From Mumia quercus (lineage in GTDB: Bacteria; Actinomycetota; Actinomycetes; Propionibacteriales; Nocardioidaceae), in NCBI RefSeq assembly GCF_025506335.1, contig NZ_JANZYO010000009.1:52070-116069 (forward strand): a DNA stretch of 64,000 nt, given 5' to 3'. The notes beneath the pieces are model-generated. The model worked only from the letters and a program-made list of their open reading frames with translations. It did no database searches and had not been told where the DNA came from. Within the stretch, counting starts at the first letter, position 1; each line of letters starts with the position of its first letter. This document shows, piece after piece, positions 32,416 to 39,892 of this stretch. The translations under genes were made by a program, and so were the position numbers.

Positions 32416-33002
32416 TGTTCACCGGAATCGTCGAGGAGCTCGGCGAGGTCGCCGCGATCGAGGAGCAGGACGACGCGATCCGCCTGACCGTGCGCGGTCC
32501 GCTGGTGGTCTCCGACGCCTCGCACGGCGACTCGATCGCCGTCAACGGCTGCTGCCTCACCGTGACCGAGCACGACGCGCAGACGTTCACCGTCGACGTG
32601 ATGCGGGAGTCGCTGGACAAGACCTCGCTCGGTGCGCTGGCGGTCGGCGACCCGGTCAACCTCGAGCGCGCCATGCCCGCCGACGGGCGATTCGGCGGGC
32701 ACATCGTCCAGGGGCACGTGGACGGGACCGGCACGATCGCGTCGCGGACAGCGAGCGAGAACTGGGAGGTCGTCGAGATCGGCTTCCCCGCCGAGCTCGG
32801 GCGCTACCTCGTCCCGAAGGGCTCGATCACGGTCGACGGGACGTCGCTGACCGTCGTGGACGTCGGCGACGAGACGTTCACCGTCTCGCTGATCCCGACC
32901 ACGCTGGCCGCGACGACGCTGGGGACCAAGCAGCCCGGCGACGCCGTCAACCTGGAGGTGGACGTGCTGGCGAAGTACGTCGAGAAGATGGTGCGCCGAT
33001 GA
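32415..33002 (+). CDS. ribE: Riboflavin synthase alpha subunit
   Basis: Dismutates two 6,7-dimethyl-8-ribityllumazine molecules to riboflavin. 195 residues of two similar lumazine-binding barrels: first MFTGIVEELGEVAAIEE with NGCCLTV, second starting GGHIVQGHVDGTGTI with VDGTSLTVVDV. The C-terminal trimerisation helix (VNLEVDVLAKYVEKMV) is present. The catalytic N-terminal MFTGIVEE is intact, which confirms the ATG start at 32415, one base overlapping with ribD. The stop overlaps the next gene by 4 nt. The symbol ribE is used for riboflavin synthase and ribH for lumazine synthase here. Confidence 0.97.
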   Translation: MFTGIVEELGEVAAIEEQDDAIRLTVRGPLVVSDASHGDSIAVNGCCLTVTEHDAQTFTVDVMRESLDKTSLGALAVGDPVNLERAMPADGRFGGHIVQGHVDGTGTIASRTASENWEVVEIGFPAELGRYLVPKGSITVDGTSLTVVDVGDETFTVSLIPTTLAATTLGTKQPGDAVNLEVDVLAKYVEKMVRR

Positions 33003-33697
33003 GCCTCCTGACCTCGCTCTACGACGCGCACCTCACGATCGGCGGGCACCCGATCGCGTGGCGCGAGATCGTCGGCAACCTCTTCGGGCTCGCCTCGGCG
33101 GTCGGGGGGATGCGGCGCCGCGTGTGGGCGTGGCCGGTCGGCATCGTGGGCAACGTCCTGCTCTTCACGGTCTTCCTGGGCACCGCGCTCGGCGGGCACG
33201 GGGCGCCGCTGTTCGGGCAGGCCGCGCGCCAGGTGTTCTTCGTGGCGGTCGCCGTCTACGGCTGGTACCGGTGGCGCCAAGCCCGTACGGGCGCGGACGC
33301 GCCTGCGATCGTCCCCCGGTGGGCGACCGGCCGCGAGCGGATGGTCCTCCTGGCCGGCGCCGCGATCGGCGTCGTCTTCTGCGCCTGGCTGTTCACGCAG
33401 ATCGGGGCCGGTTGGCCGGCCCCGGGCTGGTACTACGTGGCCGACGCATGGATCTTCGTCGGCTCGATCCTCGCGACGTTCGCGATGGCGCGAGGGTGGG
33501 TCGACTTCTGGCTCGTGTGGATCGCCGTCGACCTCGTCGGCATCCCCGAGCTCCTCTACTTCCAGTACTACCCGTCGGCGGTGCTCTACGCGGTCTACGC
33601 GGGCTTCGTCGTCTGGGGACTCGTGGTGTGGCTGCGCGCCGCGCGTGACGAGGCTCCACGGGTCGACGAACCTCGAGCGAAGGCGGTGGGCGTGTGA
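32999..33697 (+). CDS. ribM: PnuC-family permease, probable riboflavin transporter RibM
   Basis: A polytopic membrane protein of 232 residues with about seven hydrophobic segments. The PnuC fold is shown by [38 protein letters not shown] and the aromatic segment [11 protein letters not shown]. Family members carry nicotinamide riboside (PnuC), thiamine (PnuT) or riboflavin (RibM). The position inside the riboflavin operon, between ribE and ribBA under an FMN riboswitch, matches ribM of Corynebacterium and Streptomyces, so riboflavin uptake by facilitated diffusion is the best inference. The 4-nt overlaps on both sides imply coupled synthesis. No nicotinamide genes are nearby. Confidence 0.85.
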   Translation: MSLLTSLYDAHLTIGGHPIAWREIVGNLFGLASAVGGMRRRVWAWPVGIVGNVLLFTVFLGTALGGHGAPLFGQAARQVFFVAVAVYGWYRWRQARTGADAPAIVPRWATGRERMVLLAGAAIGVVFCAWLFTQIGAGWPAPGWYYVADAWIFVGSILATFAMARGWVDFWLVWIAVDLVGIPELLYFQYYPSAVLYAVYAGFVVWGLVVWLRAARDEAPRVDEPRAKAVGV

Positions 33698-34971
33698 ACA
33701 CGACGACAGAGGCGTACGCAGAGCTCGACGCGATCAGGCTCGACCCGGTCGAGCGCGCGATCGAGGACATCCGTGCCGGCAAGGCGGTCGTCGTCGTCGA
33801 CGACCCGGGCCGTGAGAACGAGGGCGACCTCATCTTCGCCGCGAGCAAGGCGACGCCGGAGCTGATGGGCCTGATGGTCCGCTACTCCAGCGGCTACGTC
33901 TGCGCGCCGGTGACAGGGGAGATCCTCGACAGGCTCGGCATCGCCCTGATGACGCCGCACAACCGTGACCGCCTCAAGACGGCGTACACGATCTCGGTCG
34001 ACGCCCGCGACGGCGTGACCACCGGGATCTCCGCCGCCGACCGCGCGAGGACGGTGCGCGTGCTCGCCGACTCGGCGACCGAGCCGTTCGAGCTGGTCCA
34101 GCCTGGCCACATCCTGCCGCTGCGGGCCAAGCCGGGCGGTGTCCTCGCCCGTCCGGGGCACACCGAGGCGGCGGTCGACCTGACCCGGCTGGCCGGGCTC
34201 ACGCCCGCGGGTGTGATCGGCGAGCTGATCAACGACGACGGCAGCCTGATGCGCGCGCCTCGGCTGCGCGAGTTCGCCGACGAGCACGGCCTCGCGATGA
34301 TCTCGATCGAGGACCTCATCACGTACCGGCGCCGCCACGAGACCCAGATGGCGCGCGAGGTCGAGACCAGGCTGCCGACGGAGTTCGGCACGTTCACCGC
34401 GTACGGCTACCGCAACGTGGTCGACGGCAACGAGCAGGTCGCGCTGGTGCTCGGCGACCTGGGTGACGGCTCGGACGTCCTGGTCCGCGTGCACTCCGAG
34501 TGCCTGACCGGCGACGTCCTGGGGTCCCAGCGCTGCGACTGCGGCCCGCAGCTCCAGGCGTCGATGGCCGCCGTCACCGAGCACGGCTCCGGAGTGATCG
34601 TCTACCTCCGCGGCCACGAGGGGCGCGGGATCGGGCTGCTCGCCAAGCTGCAGGCGTACGCGCTGCAGGACGGCGGGCAGGACACCGTCGACGCGAACCT
34701 CGCCCTCGGGCTGCCGATCGACGCACGCCACTACGCCGACGGCGCCCAGATCCTGCGCGACCTCGGGGTGACGTCGGTCCGGATGCTGACGAACAACCCC
34801 GACAAGGTCGCCGCGATGGAGCAGTACGGCATCGCCGTCACCGAACGCGTCCCGTTGGCGATCGCGCCGACCGACGACAACCTGCGGTACCTGCAGACCA
34901 AGGCGGAGCGGATGGGCCACCACCTCCCCGACCTGGTCGCGATCGAGAACGAGAAGGAGAGCACACGATGA
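33694..34971 (+). CDS. ribBA: Bifunctional DHBP synthase/GTP cyclohydrolase II
   Basis: 425 residues. The N-terminal half (to about residue 215) is 3,4-dihydroxy-2-butanone 4-phosphate synthase: [19 protein letters not shown] holds the acidic metal site and [16 protein letters not shown] the His-Glu residues. The C-terminal half is GTP cyclohydrolase II: the zinc ligands are in [17 protein letters not shown] (three Cys), followed by [14 protein letters not shown] and the arginine region. Both active sites look complete, so both riboflavin precursors can be made from GTP and ribulose 5-phosphate. GTG 33694 overlaps ribM by 4 nt; ribH follows with a 4-nt overlap. Confidence 0.97.
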   Translation: MNTTTEAYAELDAIRLDPVERAIEDIRAGKAVVVVDDPGRENEGDLIFAASKATPELMGLMVRYSSGYVCAPVTGEILDRLGIALMTPHNRDRLKTAYTISVDARDGVTTGISAADRARTVRVLADSATEPFELVQPGHILPLRAKPGGVLARPGHTEAAVDLTRLAGLTPAGVIGELINDDGSLMRAPRLREFADEHGLAMISIEDLITYRRRHETQMAREVETRLPTEFGTFTAYGYRNVVDGNEQVALVLGDLGDGSDVLVRVHSECLTGDVLGSQRCDCGPQLQASMAAVTEHGSGVIVYLRGHEGRGIGLLAKLQAYALQDGGQDTVDANLALGLPIDARHYADGAQILRDLGVTSVRMLTNNPDKVAAMEQYGIAVTERVPLAIAPTDDNLRYLQTKAERMGHHLPDLVAIENEKESTR

Positions 34972-35441
34972 GCGGAGCCGGATCCCCCGACCTGGCGGGC
35001 ACCGACGCGAGCGGCCTGCGGGTCGCGATCGTCGCGTCGTCCTGGCACACCGTCGTCATGGACGGGCTCGTCGCCGGTGCGACCGAGGCACTCGCCGAGA
35101 TGGGAGCATCCGAGCCCACCCTCGTACGTGTGCCCGGCTCGTTCGAGCTGCCGCCGGTCGTCGCGGCGTACGCACGCGCGGGGTACGACGCCGTGGTGGC
35201 GCTCGGCGTCGTGATCCGCGGCGGCACCCCGCACTTCGAGTACGTCTGCCACGCCGCGACCGACGGGCTGTCGCGCGTCGCGCTCGAGACCGGCGTCCCA
35301 GTCGGGTTCGGCCTCCTGACGTGCGACGACGAGGCGCAGGCGCTCGACCGGGCGGGGCTTCCCGACAGCCGCGAGGACAAGGGCCGGGAGGCGGCGCAGG
35401 CAGCCGTCGCGACGGCGCGCGTGCTGGCCTCGGTACGCTAG
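34968..35441 (+). CDS. ribH: 6,7-dimethyl-8-ribityllumazine synthase
   Basis: Condenses the two precursors to lumazine, forming a capsid-like oligomer. 157 residues. Conserved: [35 protein letters not shown], and [17 protein letters not shown], where His88-region residues act as the proton donor. [18 protein letters not shown] is the LTxxxxEQA-type segment. ATG 34968 overlaps the ribBA stop by 4 nt and follows GAGAAGGAGAG. It is the last rib gene; hisE begins 6 nt after its stop, and a TACGCT box at its 3' end might be a separate promoter for hisE. Confidence 0.96.
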   Translation: MSGAGSPDLAGTDASGLRVAIVASSWHTVVMDGLVAGATEALAEMGASEPTLVRVPGSFELPPVVAAYARAGYDAVVALGVVIRGGTPHFEYVCHAATDGLSRVALETGVPVGFGLLTCDDEAQALDRAGLPDSREDKGREAAQAAVATARVLASVR

Positions 35442-35447
35442 GTCGCG

Positions 35448-35711
35448 ATGAAGACCTTCGATTCGCTCTTCGCCGAGCTCAGCTCCAAGGCGGCCGACCG
35501 TCCCGAGGGCTCGCGCACGGTCGCCGAGCTCGACGGCGGCGTGCACACGATCGGCAAGAAGCTGGTCGAGGAGGCCGCCGAGTCGTGGATGGCCGCCGAG
35601 CACGAGTCCGCCGAGCGGGCGGCCGAGGAGCTCAGCCAGCTGCTCTACCACGTGCAGGTGATGATGCTGGCCAAGGGACTGACGCTGGACGACGTGTACG
35701 CGCATCTGTGA
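35448..35711 (+). CDS. hisE: Phosphoribosyl-ATP pyrophosphohydrolase
   Basis: Second step of histidine synthesis: hydrolyses PR-ATP to PR-AMP. 87 residues, the stand-alone actinobacterial form. The metal-binding acidic helices are visible: [18 protein letters not shown] and [16 protein letters not shown]. It starts with [15 protein letters not shown] as in homologues. The ATG lies 6 nt after the ribH stop, without a clear ribosome binding site. hisG follows after 104 nt. The hisE-hisG pair here is separated from the rest of the his genes, as in mycobacteria. Confidence 0.95.
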   Translation: MKTFDSLFAELSSKAADRPEGSRTVAELDGGVHTIGKKLVEEAAESWMAAEHESAERAAEELSQLLYHVQVMMLAKGLTLDDVYAHL

Positions 35712-35815
35712 CGGTCAGGCGTACGCCTTCCGTCCCGCCTGCCCGTGCCTCCGCCTCCAGCCGACGACCGGGCCGCCGAGCCCGGCGCGTACCCAGACCG
35801 ACCGGGAAGACCGTC

Positions 35816-36661
35816 ATGCTGAAAGTCGCCGTACCCAACAAGGGCTCTCTCGCGGAGTCCGCTGCGCAGCTGCTCGCCGAGGCCGGATACCGCCAGCGCC
35901 GCAGCAGCCGTGACCTCGTCACCGTCGACGCCGACAACGACGTCGAGTTCTTCTACCTCCGCCCGCGCGACATCGCGATCTACGTGGGGGAGGGCACCCT
36001 CGACGTCGGGATCACCGGTCGCGACCTGCTGCTCGACTCGCGGGCCGCTGCCGACGAGCTGATGTCGCTGGGCTTCGGCGCCTCGAGCTTCCACTTCGCC
36101 GCCCCGGTCGGCGCCCTCGGCGATGTCGCCGAGATCGCCGGGCGCACGGTCGCCACCTCGTACCCCGGTGTGGTCCGTTCCTGGCTGGCCGAGCGCGGGA
36201 TCGACGCGAAGGTCGTCCGCCTCGACGGTGCGGTCGAGTCGTCGGTCCGCCTCGGTGTCGCCGACGTGATCGCCGACGTCGTCGAGACCGGGTCCACGCT
36301 GCGGCAGGCGGGCCTGGAGGTCGTGGGAGAGCCGATCCTCTCCTCGGAGGCCGTCGTCATCGTCCCCGAGGCACGACCGGCGCCCGCGGGACTCGACGTC
36401 TTCGAGCGCAGGCTGCGTGGGGTCCTGGTCGCGCGCAGCTACGTGATGATGGACTACGACATCCGCGTCGAGCAGGTGGAGGCCGCCGTCGCGCTCACCC
36501 CGGGGATCGAGTCGCCGACGGTGTCGCCCCTTCATCGCGAAGGGTGGGTCGCGGTCCGGTCGATGGTGCCGCGCGACGCCGCCCAGAAGGTCATGGACGA
36601 GCTCTGGGCGCTCGGTGCCCGCGGCACCCTGGTCACCGACATCCTGGCGTGCCGGCTGTGA
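35816..36661 (+). CDS. hisG: ATP phosphoribosyltransferase, long form
   Basis: First enzyme of histidine synthesis, joining ATP and PRPP. 281 residues, the long hexameric form with a C-terminal ACT-like regulatory domain (from about residue 210, VLVARSYVMMDYDIRVEQ to LVTDILACRL) that binds histidine. Catalytic part: LKVAVPNKGSLAESAAQLL, YVGEGTLDVGITGRDLL, and the PRPP loop DVIADVVETGSTLRQAGL. ATG 35816 follows GGGAAGA by 6 nt. The 104-nt gap from hisE is GC-rich with the palindrome GGCGTACGCC; I see no attenuator. The stop overlaps the next gene by 4 nt. Confidence 0.97.
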   Translation: MLKVAVPNKGSLAESAAQLLAEAGYRQRRSSRDLVTVDADNDVEFFYLRPRDIAIYVGEGTLDVGITGRDLLLDSRAAADELMSLGFGASSFHFAAPVGALGDVAEIAGRTVATSYPGVVRSWLAERGIDAKVVRLDGAVESSVRLGVADVIADVVETGSTLRQAGLEVVGEPILSSEAVVIVPEARPAPAGLDVFERRLRGVLVARSYVMMDYDIRVEQVEAAVALTPGIESPTVSPLHREGWVAVRSMVPRDAAQKVMDELWALGARGTLVTDILACRL

Positions 36662-37146
36662 GCGGCGACGAGAGACCGGCGCCCACAGGCGGCCGTCGCG
36701 TCTTCCGCCCCGTCGGGCCGAAGATCGTCGGCATCGTCGCCGGCGTGTGCCTGTGGGTGCTGTTCTTCGCGATCGCGCTGACGCTGCCGCCGGAGGTGCG
36801 CGCCGGGTTCACCGGGCTCCAGACCGGCACGCTCGTCCTCTTCCTGCTGTTCGCCGACGCCGTCTTCTGGGGCATCGGACGCAGCCGAGTGGTCGCCGAC
36901 GACGACGGCCTGCACGTCCGCAACGGCTTCCGGACGCACCATCTCGCGTGGACCGAGATCCTCGATGTCGCGTACGCCCAGGGAGCGCCGTGGCCGTCGG
37001 TGGCCACGCGCGACGACCGGCGCATCATGATGCTGGGCATCCCGTCGTCGGACGGGCCGAAGGCACGCGACGCGGTCTGGTACCTCCGCGAGCGCATCCT
37101 CGAGGCGGGCGGCCCCCGGCGACCGAAGGGTGACGACGAGGCCTGA
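36658..37146 (+). CDS. PH-domain membrane protein
   Basis: 162 residues. Two hydrophobic segments (IVGIVAGVCLWVLFFAIALT and GTLVLFLLFADAVFWGIG) are followed by a short beta-rich domain, RVVADDDGLHVRNGFRTHHL then AWTEILDVAYAQGAPWPSVA, which has the pattern of the actinobacterial PH-like (low molecular weight antigen type) domain. GTG 36658 overlaps the hisG stop by 4 nt, so it is cotranslated with hisG; a gene of this type follows hisG in many actinobacteria, but no role in histidine synthesis is known. The charged tail KGDDEA is short. Function unknown. Confidence 0.75.
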   Translation: MSGDERPAPTGGRRVFRPVGPKIVGIVAGVCLWVLFFAIALTLPPEVRAGFTGLQTGTLVLFLLFADAVFWGIGRSRVVADDDGLHVRNGFRTHHLAWTEILDVAYAQGAPWPSVATRDDRRIMMLGIPSSDGPKARDAVWYLRERILEAGGPRRPKGDDEA

Positions 37147-37155
37147 CCCGGGGGT

Positions 37156-37581
37156 CTACTCGATCCCGTGACGGCGCAGGATGTCCTCGATCTCAGCGAG
37201 GTCGTCGTCCTTGGCCGGCTTCGCGCCGCGGCTGCCGACCGCGGGCTTGCGGGCGGAGGGCTCGGCAGCGCGGGGCGCGGCCCGGTCGCGCATGCGCGAC
37301 CCGACGACGATCAGGACGACGGCCACGACCGCGACGCCGAGGCCGAGCCACACGCTCGGGCGGAAGACGAACCCGGCGGCCCAGTCCGCGATCGCCGAGC
37401 CGATCCGTACGACCAGCCGCAACCCGCCGGCCAGCCAGAGCGCCCACGGCACCAGCGCCCAGCCGGTCCGGCGCACGGCCGCCGCGCGGTCCCCGGCCCT
37501 CCAGGCCCGCCACGCGAAGAAGCCGGCGAGGGCGGACAGGACCGCGGCCCAGGGAAGCAGCGTGATGGCGTCGGTGCTCAT
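37156..37581 (-). CDS. Small membrane protein, function unknown
   Basis: 141 residues from ATG 37581. Three hydrophobic stretches are seen: ITLLPWAAVLSALAGFFAW near the start, ALVPWALWLAGGLRLVV, and WLGLGVAVVAVVLIVVGSRM. A basic, Ala/Pro-rich cytoplasmic tail follows, ending in an acidic helix (LAEIEDILRRHGIE). Such tails ending EIEDILRRHGI recur in actinobacterial proteins of unknown function. I place the start at 37581 because CAGACT lies 6 nt upstream on this strand, the same leaderless pattern as its neighbours; an ATG 24 nt further upstream is in frame. Convergent with the PH-domain gene, 9 nt apart. Confidence 0.7.
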   Translation of the reverse strand: MSTDAITLLPWAAVLSALAGFFAWRAWRAGDRAAAVRRTGWALVPWALWLAGGLRLVVRIGSAIADWAAGFVFRPSVWLGLGVAVVAVVLIVVGSRMRDRAAPRAAEPSARKPAVGSRGAKPAKDDDLAEIEDILRRHGIE

Positions 37582-37587
37582 CCCCCC

Positions 37588-37593
37588 AGTCTG
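37588..37593 (-). promoter_or_regulatory. -10 box of the small membrane protein gene (leaderless start)
   Basis: On the minus strand CAGACT is followed by six G and then the ATG. No other ribosome binding site is needed if the message is leaderless. Confidence 0.4.
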
Positions 37594-37621
37594 CCTCATT
37601 CCCACCCCCAGCCCACCCGTG

Positions 37622-37675
37622 GCGAGAGACTCCGAGACCTCCCGCGAGAGACTCCGAGACCTCCCGCGAGAGACT
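37622..37675. repeat. 22-bp tandem repeat, 2.5 copies
   Basis: Two identical 22-bp units (37622-37643 and 37644-37665), each starting GCGAGAGACTCC and ending GAGACCTCCC, plus the first 10 bp of a third (37666-37675). They lie between two divergent genes, next to the -35 region of the sseB-like gene. The CGCGAGAGACTC core is found inverted, with the same 22-bp period, at 30323-30356. Confidence 0.85.
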
Positions 37676-37689
37676 GCGCACCCGCGGGT

Positions 37690-37695
37690 TAGCGT
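37690..37695 (+). promoter_or_regulatory. -10 box of the SseB-like gene (leaderless start)
   Basis: TAGCGT ends 6 nt before the GTG at 37702. The partial third unit of the tandem repeat lies at the expected -35 position, so the repeat could be an operator. Confidence 0.5.
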
Positions 37696-37701
37696 GGAGC
37701 A

Positions 37702-38175
37702 GTGGCATCCCTCGCAGAACCCGCGTTCCCGGGCGACGACGGCTCGGTCGATCCGCAGCTGTCAGCCGCGCTGAGCGCCTACGACGCAGACGGAGCGCTG
37801 GCGCCCGTCCTGGTCGCCCTCGGCCGCGCACGCGTCCTCGTCCCCGTCGTGGCCGTACGCGGTGAGACCGCGGTCGGCTCCGACAAGGAGGCGGACATGG
37901 CGACCGTCATGATGACCGGTGCCGACGGTCGCCAGGGGCTCCTGGCGTTCAGCTCGCTGGAGACCCTGCAGCGGTGGCGTCCCGACGCGCGGCCCGTCCC
38001 GGTCTGGGCGCGCGAGGCGGCGAGCGCCGCGCTCGGTGAGGGGGCGACCGCCCTGCTGCTCGACCTCGCCGGACCGGTACGCGCGGTGGTCGAGACCGAG
38101 GACCTCCAGCACCTCGCCGCGGGGGACGAGCTCGTCGCGGTCGGCGCCAGCTGGGCCTGGACGAGCCCGGCGTAG
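37702..38175 (+). CDS. SseB-domain protein
   Basis: 157 residues with an SseB N-terminal-type fold. The recognisable parts are LGRARVLVPVVAVRGETAVG, then MATVMMTGADGRQGLLAFSS and WAREAASAALGEGATALLLD followed by LAGPVRAVVETEDL. In actinobacteria genes of this type typically follow hisG or precede infC, as here. The function is unknown; in enterobacteria SseB names an enhancer of serine sensitivity, which should not be taken over. GTG 37702 lies 6 nt after TAGCGT. Its 3' end faces the DUF4333 gene across a 14-bp palindrome. Confidence 0.8.
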   Translation: MASLAEPAFPGDDGSVDPQLSAALSAYDADGALAPVLVALGRARVLVPVVAVRGETAVGSDKEADMATVMMTGADGRQGLLAFSSLETLQRWRPDARPVPVWAREAASAALGEGATALLLDLAGPVRAVVETEDLQHLAAGDELVAVGASWAWTSPA

Positions 38176-38176
38176 T

Positions 38177-38190
38177 CGAGCGATCGCTCG
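38177..38190. terminator. Palindrome between convergent genes
   Basis: CGAGCGATCGCTCG is a perfect 14-bp palindrome in the 19-nt gap between the stops of the SseB-like and DUF4333 genes. It could form a short hairpin in RNA from either strand and act as a bidirectional terminator. Without T-runs this is tentative. Confidence 0.4.
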
Positions 38191-38194
38191 CGGG

Positions 38195-38506
38195 TCAGTC
38201 GTCGGCGGGTTCGCGGAGCGCCCGCGTCACCTTCCACTCGATCTTCTCGTCCTCGCGGACGGCGATGTCGACCGTCCCGGAGACCCCGGTGGACAGGGTG
38301 AGCCGGCACGTCGCGGTCACCCCCGGCTCGCGCTTGAGGTTGTCCGGACACGTCACGGACTCGACGGACGAGCCCTCGACCTGCCGCTCGTAGCCGGTCT
38401 TGATCCGCTCCTCGACCTCTACGGTGTCGATCGGATCGCTGCCGCAGGCGGACACGAGGGCGGCTGCCGCGCAGCACGCCGCCGCCGCTCGTACGGAGAT
38501 GCTCAA
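38195..38506 (-). CDS. DUF4333 lipoprotein
   Basis: 103 residues. Signal region SISVRAAAACCAAAALVSAC gives lipobox LVSAC with Cys21. The mature part, DTVEVEERIKTGYERQVEG, then VTCPDNLKREPGVTATCRLT and SGTVDIAVREDEKIEWKV, has two further cysteines that probably form a disulfide; this spacing is the DUF4333 pattern common in mycobacteria and relatives. The start codon is TTG, supported by GAGGAG 5 nt upstream on the minus strand. The gene follows the ACT-GNAT gene on the same strand after 46 nt. Function unknown, exposed outside the membrane. Confidence 0.8.
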   Translation of the reverse strand: MSISVRAAAACCAAAALVSACGSDPIDTVEVEERIKTGYERQVEGSSVESVTCPDNLKREPGVTATCRLTLSTGVSGTVDIAVREDEKIEWKVTRALREPADD

Positions 38507-38552
38507 CGCTGCTCCTCGGTTCGGTCCCGGACGGGTCGAGACGCCGGGCAGC

Positions 38553-39587
38553 CTAACAAAGCGTCACGTCGACCGTGACCCGGACCGTCGCGTCGACACG
38601 CGTGATGCGGGCGAGGAATCCCGCGCGTCCCACCGTCTTGAGGAGCGCGTCGTTGCCGGGCTGGGTGACGAGGACGACCTCCTCGGCGCCGCACGCGCGG
38701 GCGAGGCGCGCCCCCCTCCGTACGAGGGCGGTCCCGATGCCCTTGCGCTGCCAGGCGTCCTCGACGATCACGCCGAGCTCCCACGTCCCGGGCGTCTCCT
38801 CGTCGGTGGGGACGACCATCGCGTGACCGACGAGCCTCGCGCCGACCTCCGCGACCAGGGCGCTCCCGCCGACCGGGGCGACGAGCCGACGCGCCATCCG
38901 GCGGTGGATCACCCCGGTCATCGGGGCGTGGTAGCGGCGGTAGAGCGTCTCCTCGCCGCACCGCGTGTGCATGTCGGCGACTGCGCTGGTGTCGTCGGCC
39001 GTGGTGGCGCGGATCTGCGGGGTCACCGCCGGAGCGCGGACCGTACCGCGGCCCTGACGCGAGGCTGGGGCGCGGTCGGGGAGGGGAAGCCGGGTGCGCG
39101 CGGGCTGCGGGGAGACGACCGCGGTCACGAGCTCGTGGAGAGCGTGGGCGCGGGCGCGCTCCACCGGCGTGAACGCCACCGCGCGGGCGACCGTGTGGTC
39201 GTCGAGCACGATCGTGTCGTGACCGGCGTAGTCGGCGACGTCCGGGGGATCGGTCTCGAGCAGCCCCACGAGCTCCTCGGCGATCGAGGTCGTCCCGCGC
39301 ACGACGCGGGCAGCCGCCTGGAGGTAGCCGGTGGGGGCGTCGCGCAGCGAGCGGGCGGTGCACCGGGTCACGGCCACGTGCTCGCCGCCCGCCTCGGCGA
39401 CCAGGTCGCGGACGGCGACCTCGGTCCATCCTCCGGCGACGCTCACGACGAGCTCGTCGGTGACCCCGTCGTGCGACGGAAAGACCTGCAGGCTCAAGAT
39501 GTTGATGCCGCCCTCCCCGCACGAGCGGGCCAGGCTGGCGAGGACGCCGGGCCTGTCCTTGATCGTGGTGCGGACGCGGAAGAGCAT
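38553..39587 (-). CDS. ACT domain-GNAT acetyltransferase fusion
   Basis: 344 residues with two recognisable ends. Residues 1 to about 75 are an ACT-like amino acid binding domain: MLFRVRTTIKDRPGVLASLA, then GGINILSLQVF and TDELVVSV. Residues about 190-344 are a GNAT N-acetyltransferase: the HAMVVPTD strand, then ELGVIVEDAWQRKGIGTALV with the acetyl-CoA loop QRKGIG, and LKTVGRAGFLARI. The middle, AHALHELVTAVVSPQPARTR, is a linker of uncertain fold. It resembles the Pat-type logic of fusing a ligand-sensing domain to an acetyltransferase (for example the amino-acid-binding PatA/Kat enzymes of actinomycetes), so an amino-acid-regulated protein acetyltransferase is possible. ATG 39587 is 6 nt after GAGGCT. 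Confidence 0.75.
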   Translation of the reverse strand: MLFRVRTTIKDRPGVLASLARSCGEGGINILSLQVFPSHDGVTDELVVSVAGGWTEVAVRDLVAEAGGEHVAVTRCTARSLRDAPTGYLQAAARVVRGTTSIAEELVGLLETDPPDVADYAGHDTIVLDDHTVARAVAFTPVERARAHALHELVTAVVSPQPARTRLPLPDRAPASRQGRGTVRAPAVTPQIRATTADDTSAVADMHTRCGEETLYRRYHAPMTGVIHRRMARRLVAPVGGSALVAEVGARLVGHAMVVPTDEETPGTWELGVIVEDAWQRKGIGTALVRRGARLARACGAEEVVLVTQPGNDALLKTVGRAGFLARITRVDATVRVTVDVTLC

Positions 39588-39593
39588 GGGACC

Positions 39594-39599
39594 AGCCTC
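39594..39599 (-). promoter_or_regulatory. -10-like box of the ACT-GNAT gene
   Basis: GAGGCT on the minus strand, 6 nt before the ATG. It keeps the second A and last T of TAnnnT only, so this is a weak example of the leaderless pattern. Confidence 0.25.
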
Positions 39600-39667
39600 G
39601 CGACCGCGCGTTAAGGCGCCGCATCGGGAACGTTGCCAGGCGATTTCGGTCCGGTGCGGTCGTCTGC

Positions 39668-39673
39668 TACGGT
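39668..39673 (+). promoter_or_regulatory. Extended -10 promoter of infC-rpmI-rplT
   Basis: TGCTACGGT (39665-39673) is an extended -10 (TGnTAnnnT). It would give a leader of about 210 nt. The whole 305-nt gap between the ACT-GNAT gene and infC is taken up by this promoter and the structured leader. Confidence 0.5.
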
Positions 39674-39683
39674 TGACCGTCGA

Positions 39684-39829
39684 AGTGGAGTCCACTCCCA
39701 CCTGGGCGGTCCTGGATCGTCGGGTCACTCGCCGCGAGGCGCCCCTCAGGGGTCGTCCCGTGGGGAGCAAGTGTCGTACGGCACGGGATCCTGGTGGCCT
39801 TCGCTTCGAAGCGAAGGCCATTCTTGTTT
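39684..39829 (+). promoter_or_regulatory. Structured infC leader with attenuator
   Basis: The leader contains, in order: AGTGGA/TCCACT (39684-39696), a small CCCC/GGGG hairpin (39742-39752), TCCCGTG (39756-39762) able to pair with CACGGGA (39782-39788), and then the terminator hairpin at 39795-39829. Leaders before infC-rpmI-rplT are controlled by ribosomal protein L20 in Bacillus and E. coli; an analogous feedback here is an inference. Confidence 0.5.
39795..39829 (+). terminator. Intrinsic terminator upstream of infC
   Basis: A perfect 26-bp palindrome (arms TGGCCTTCGCTTC and GAAGCGAAGGCCA, 39795-39820) is followed by TTCTTGTTT. This is the best intrinsic terminator in the window, yet it lies 64 nt before a gene rather than after one, which makes it an attenuator. 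Confidence 0.75.
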
Positions 39830-39892
39830 GACGAGACTCGTTTCCAGGTGGTCGTCGCGCGACGACGCACCGGTACGAACCCAGGAGGACCC

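Noticed and set aside
39794..39892. N-terminal extension of IF-3 from GTG 39794
   Set aside because: It would encode the terminator hairpin itself, and the conserved IF-3 start lies at ATC 39893 behind AGGAGG.
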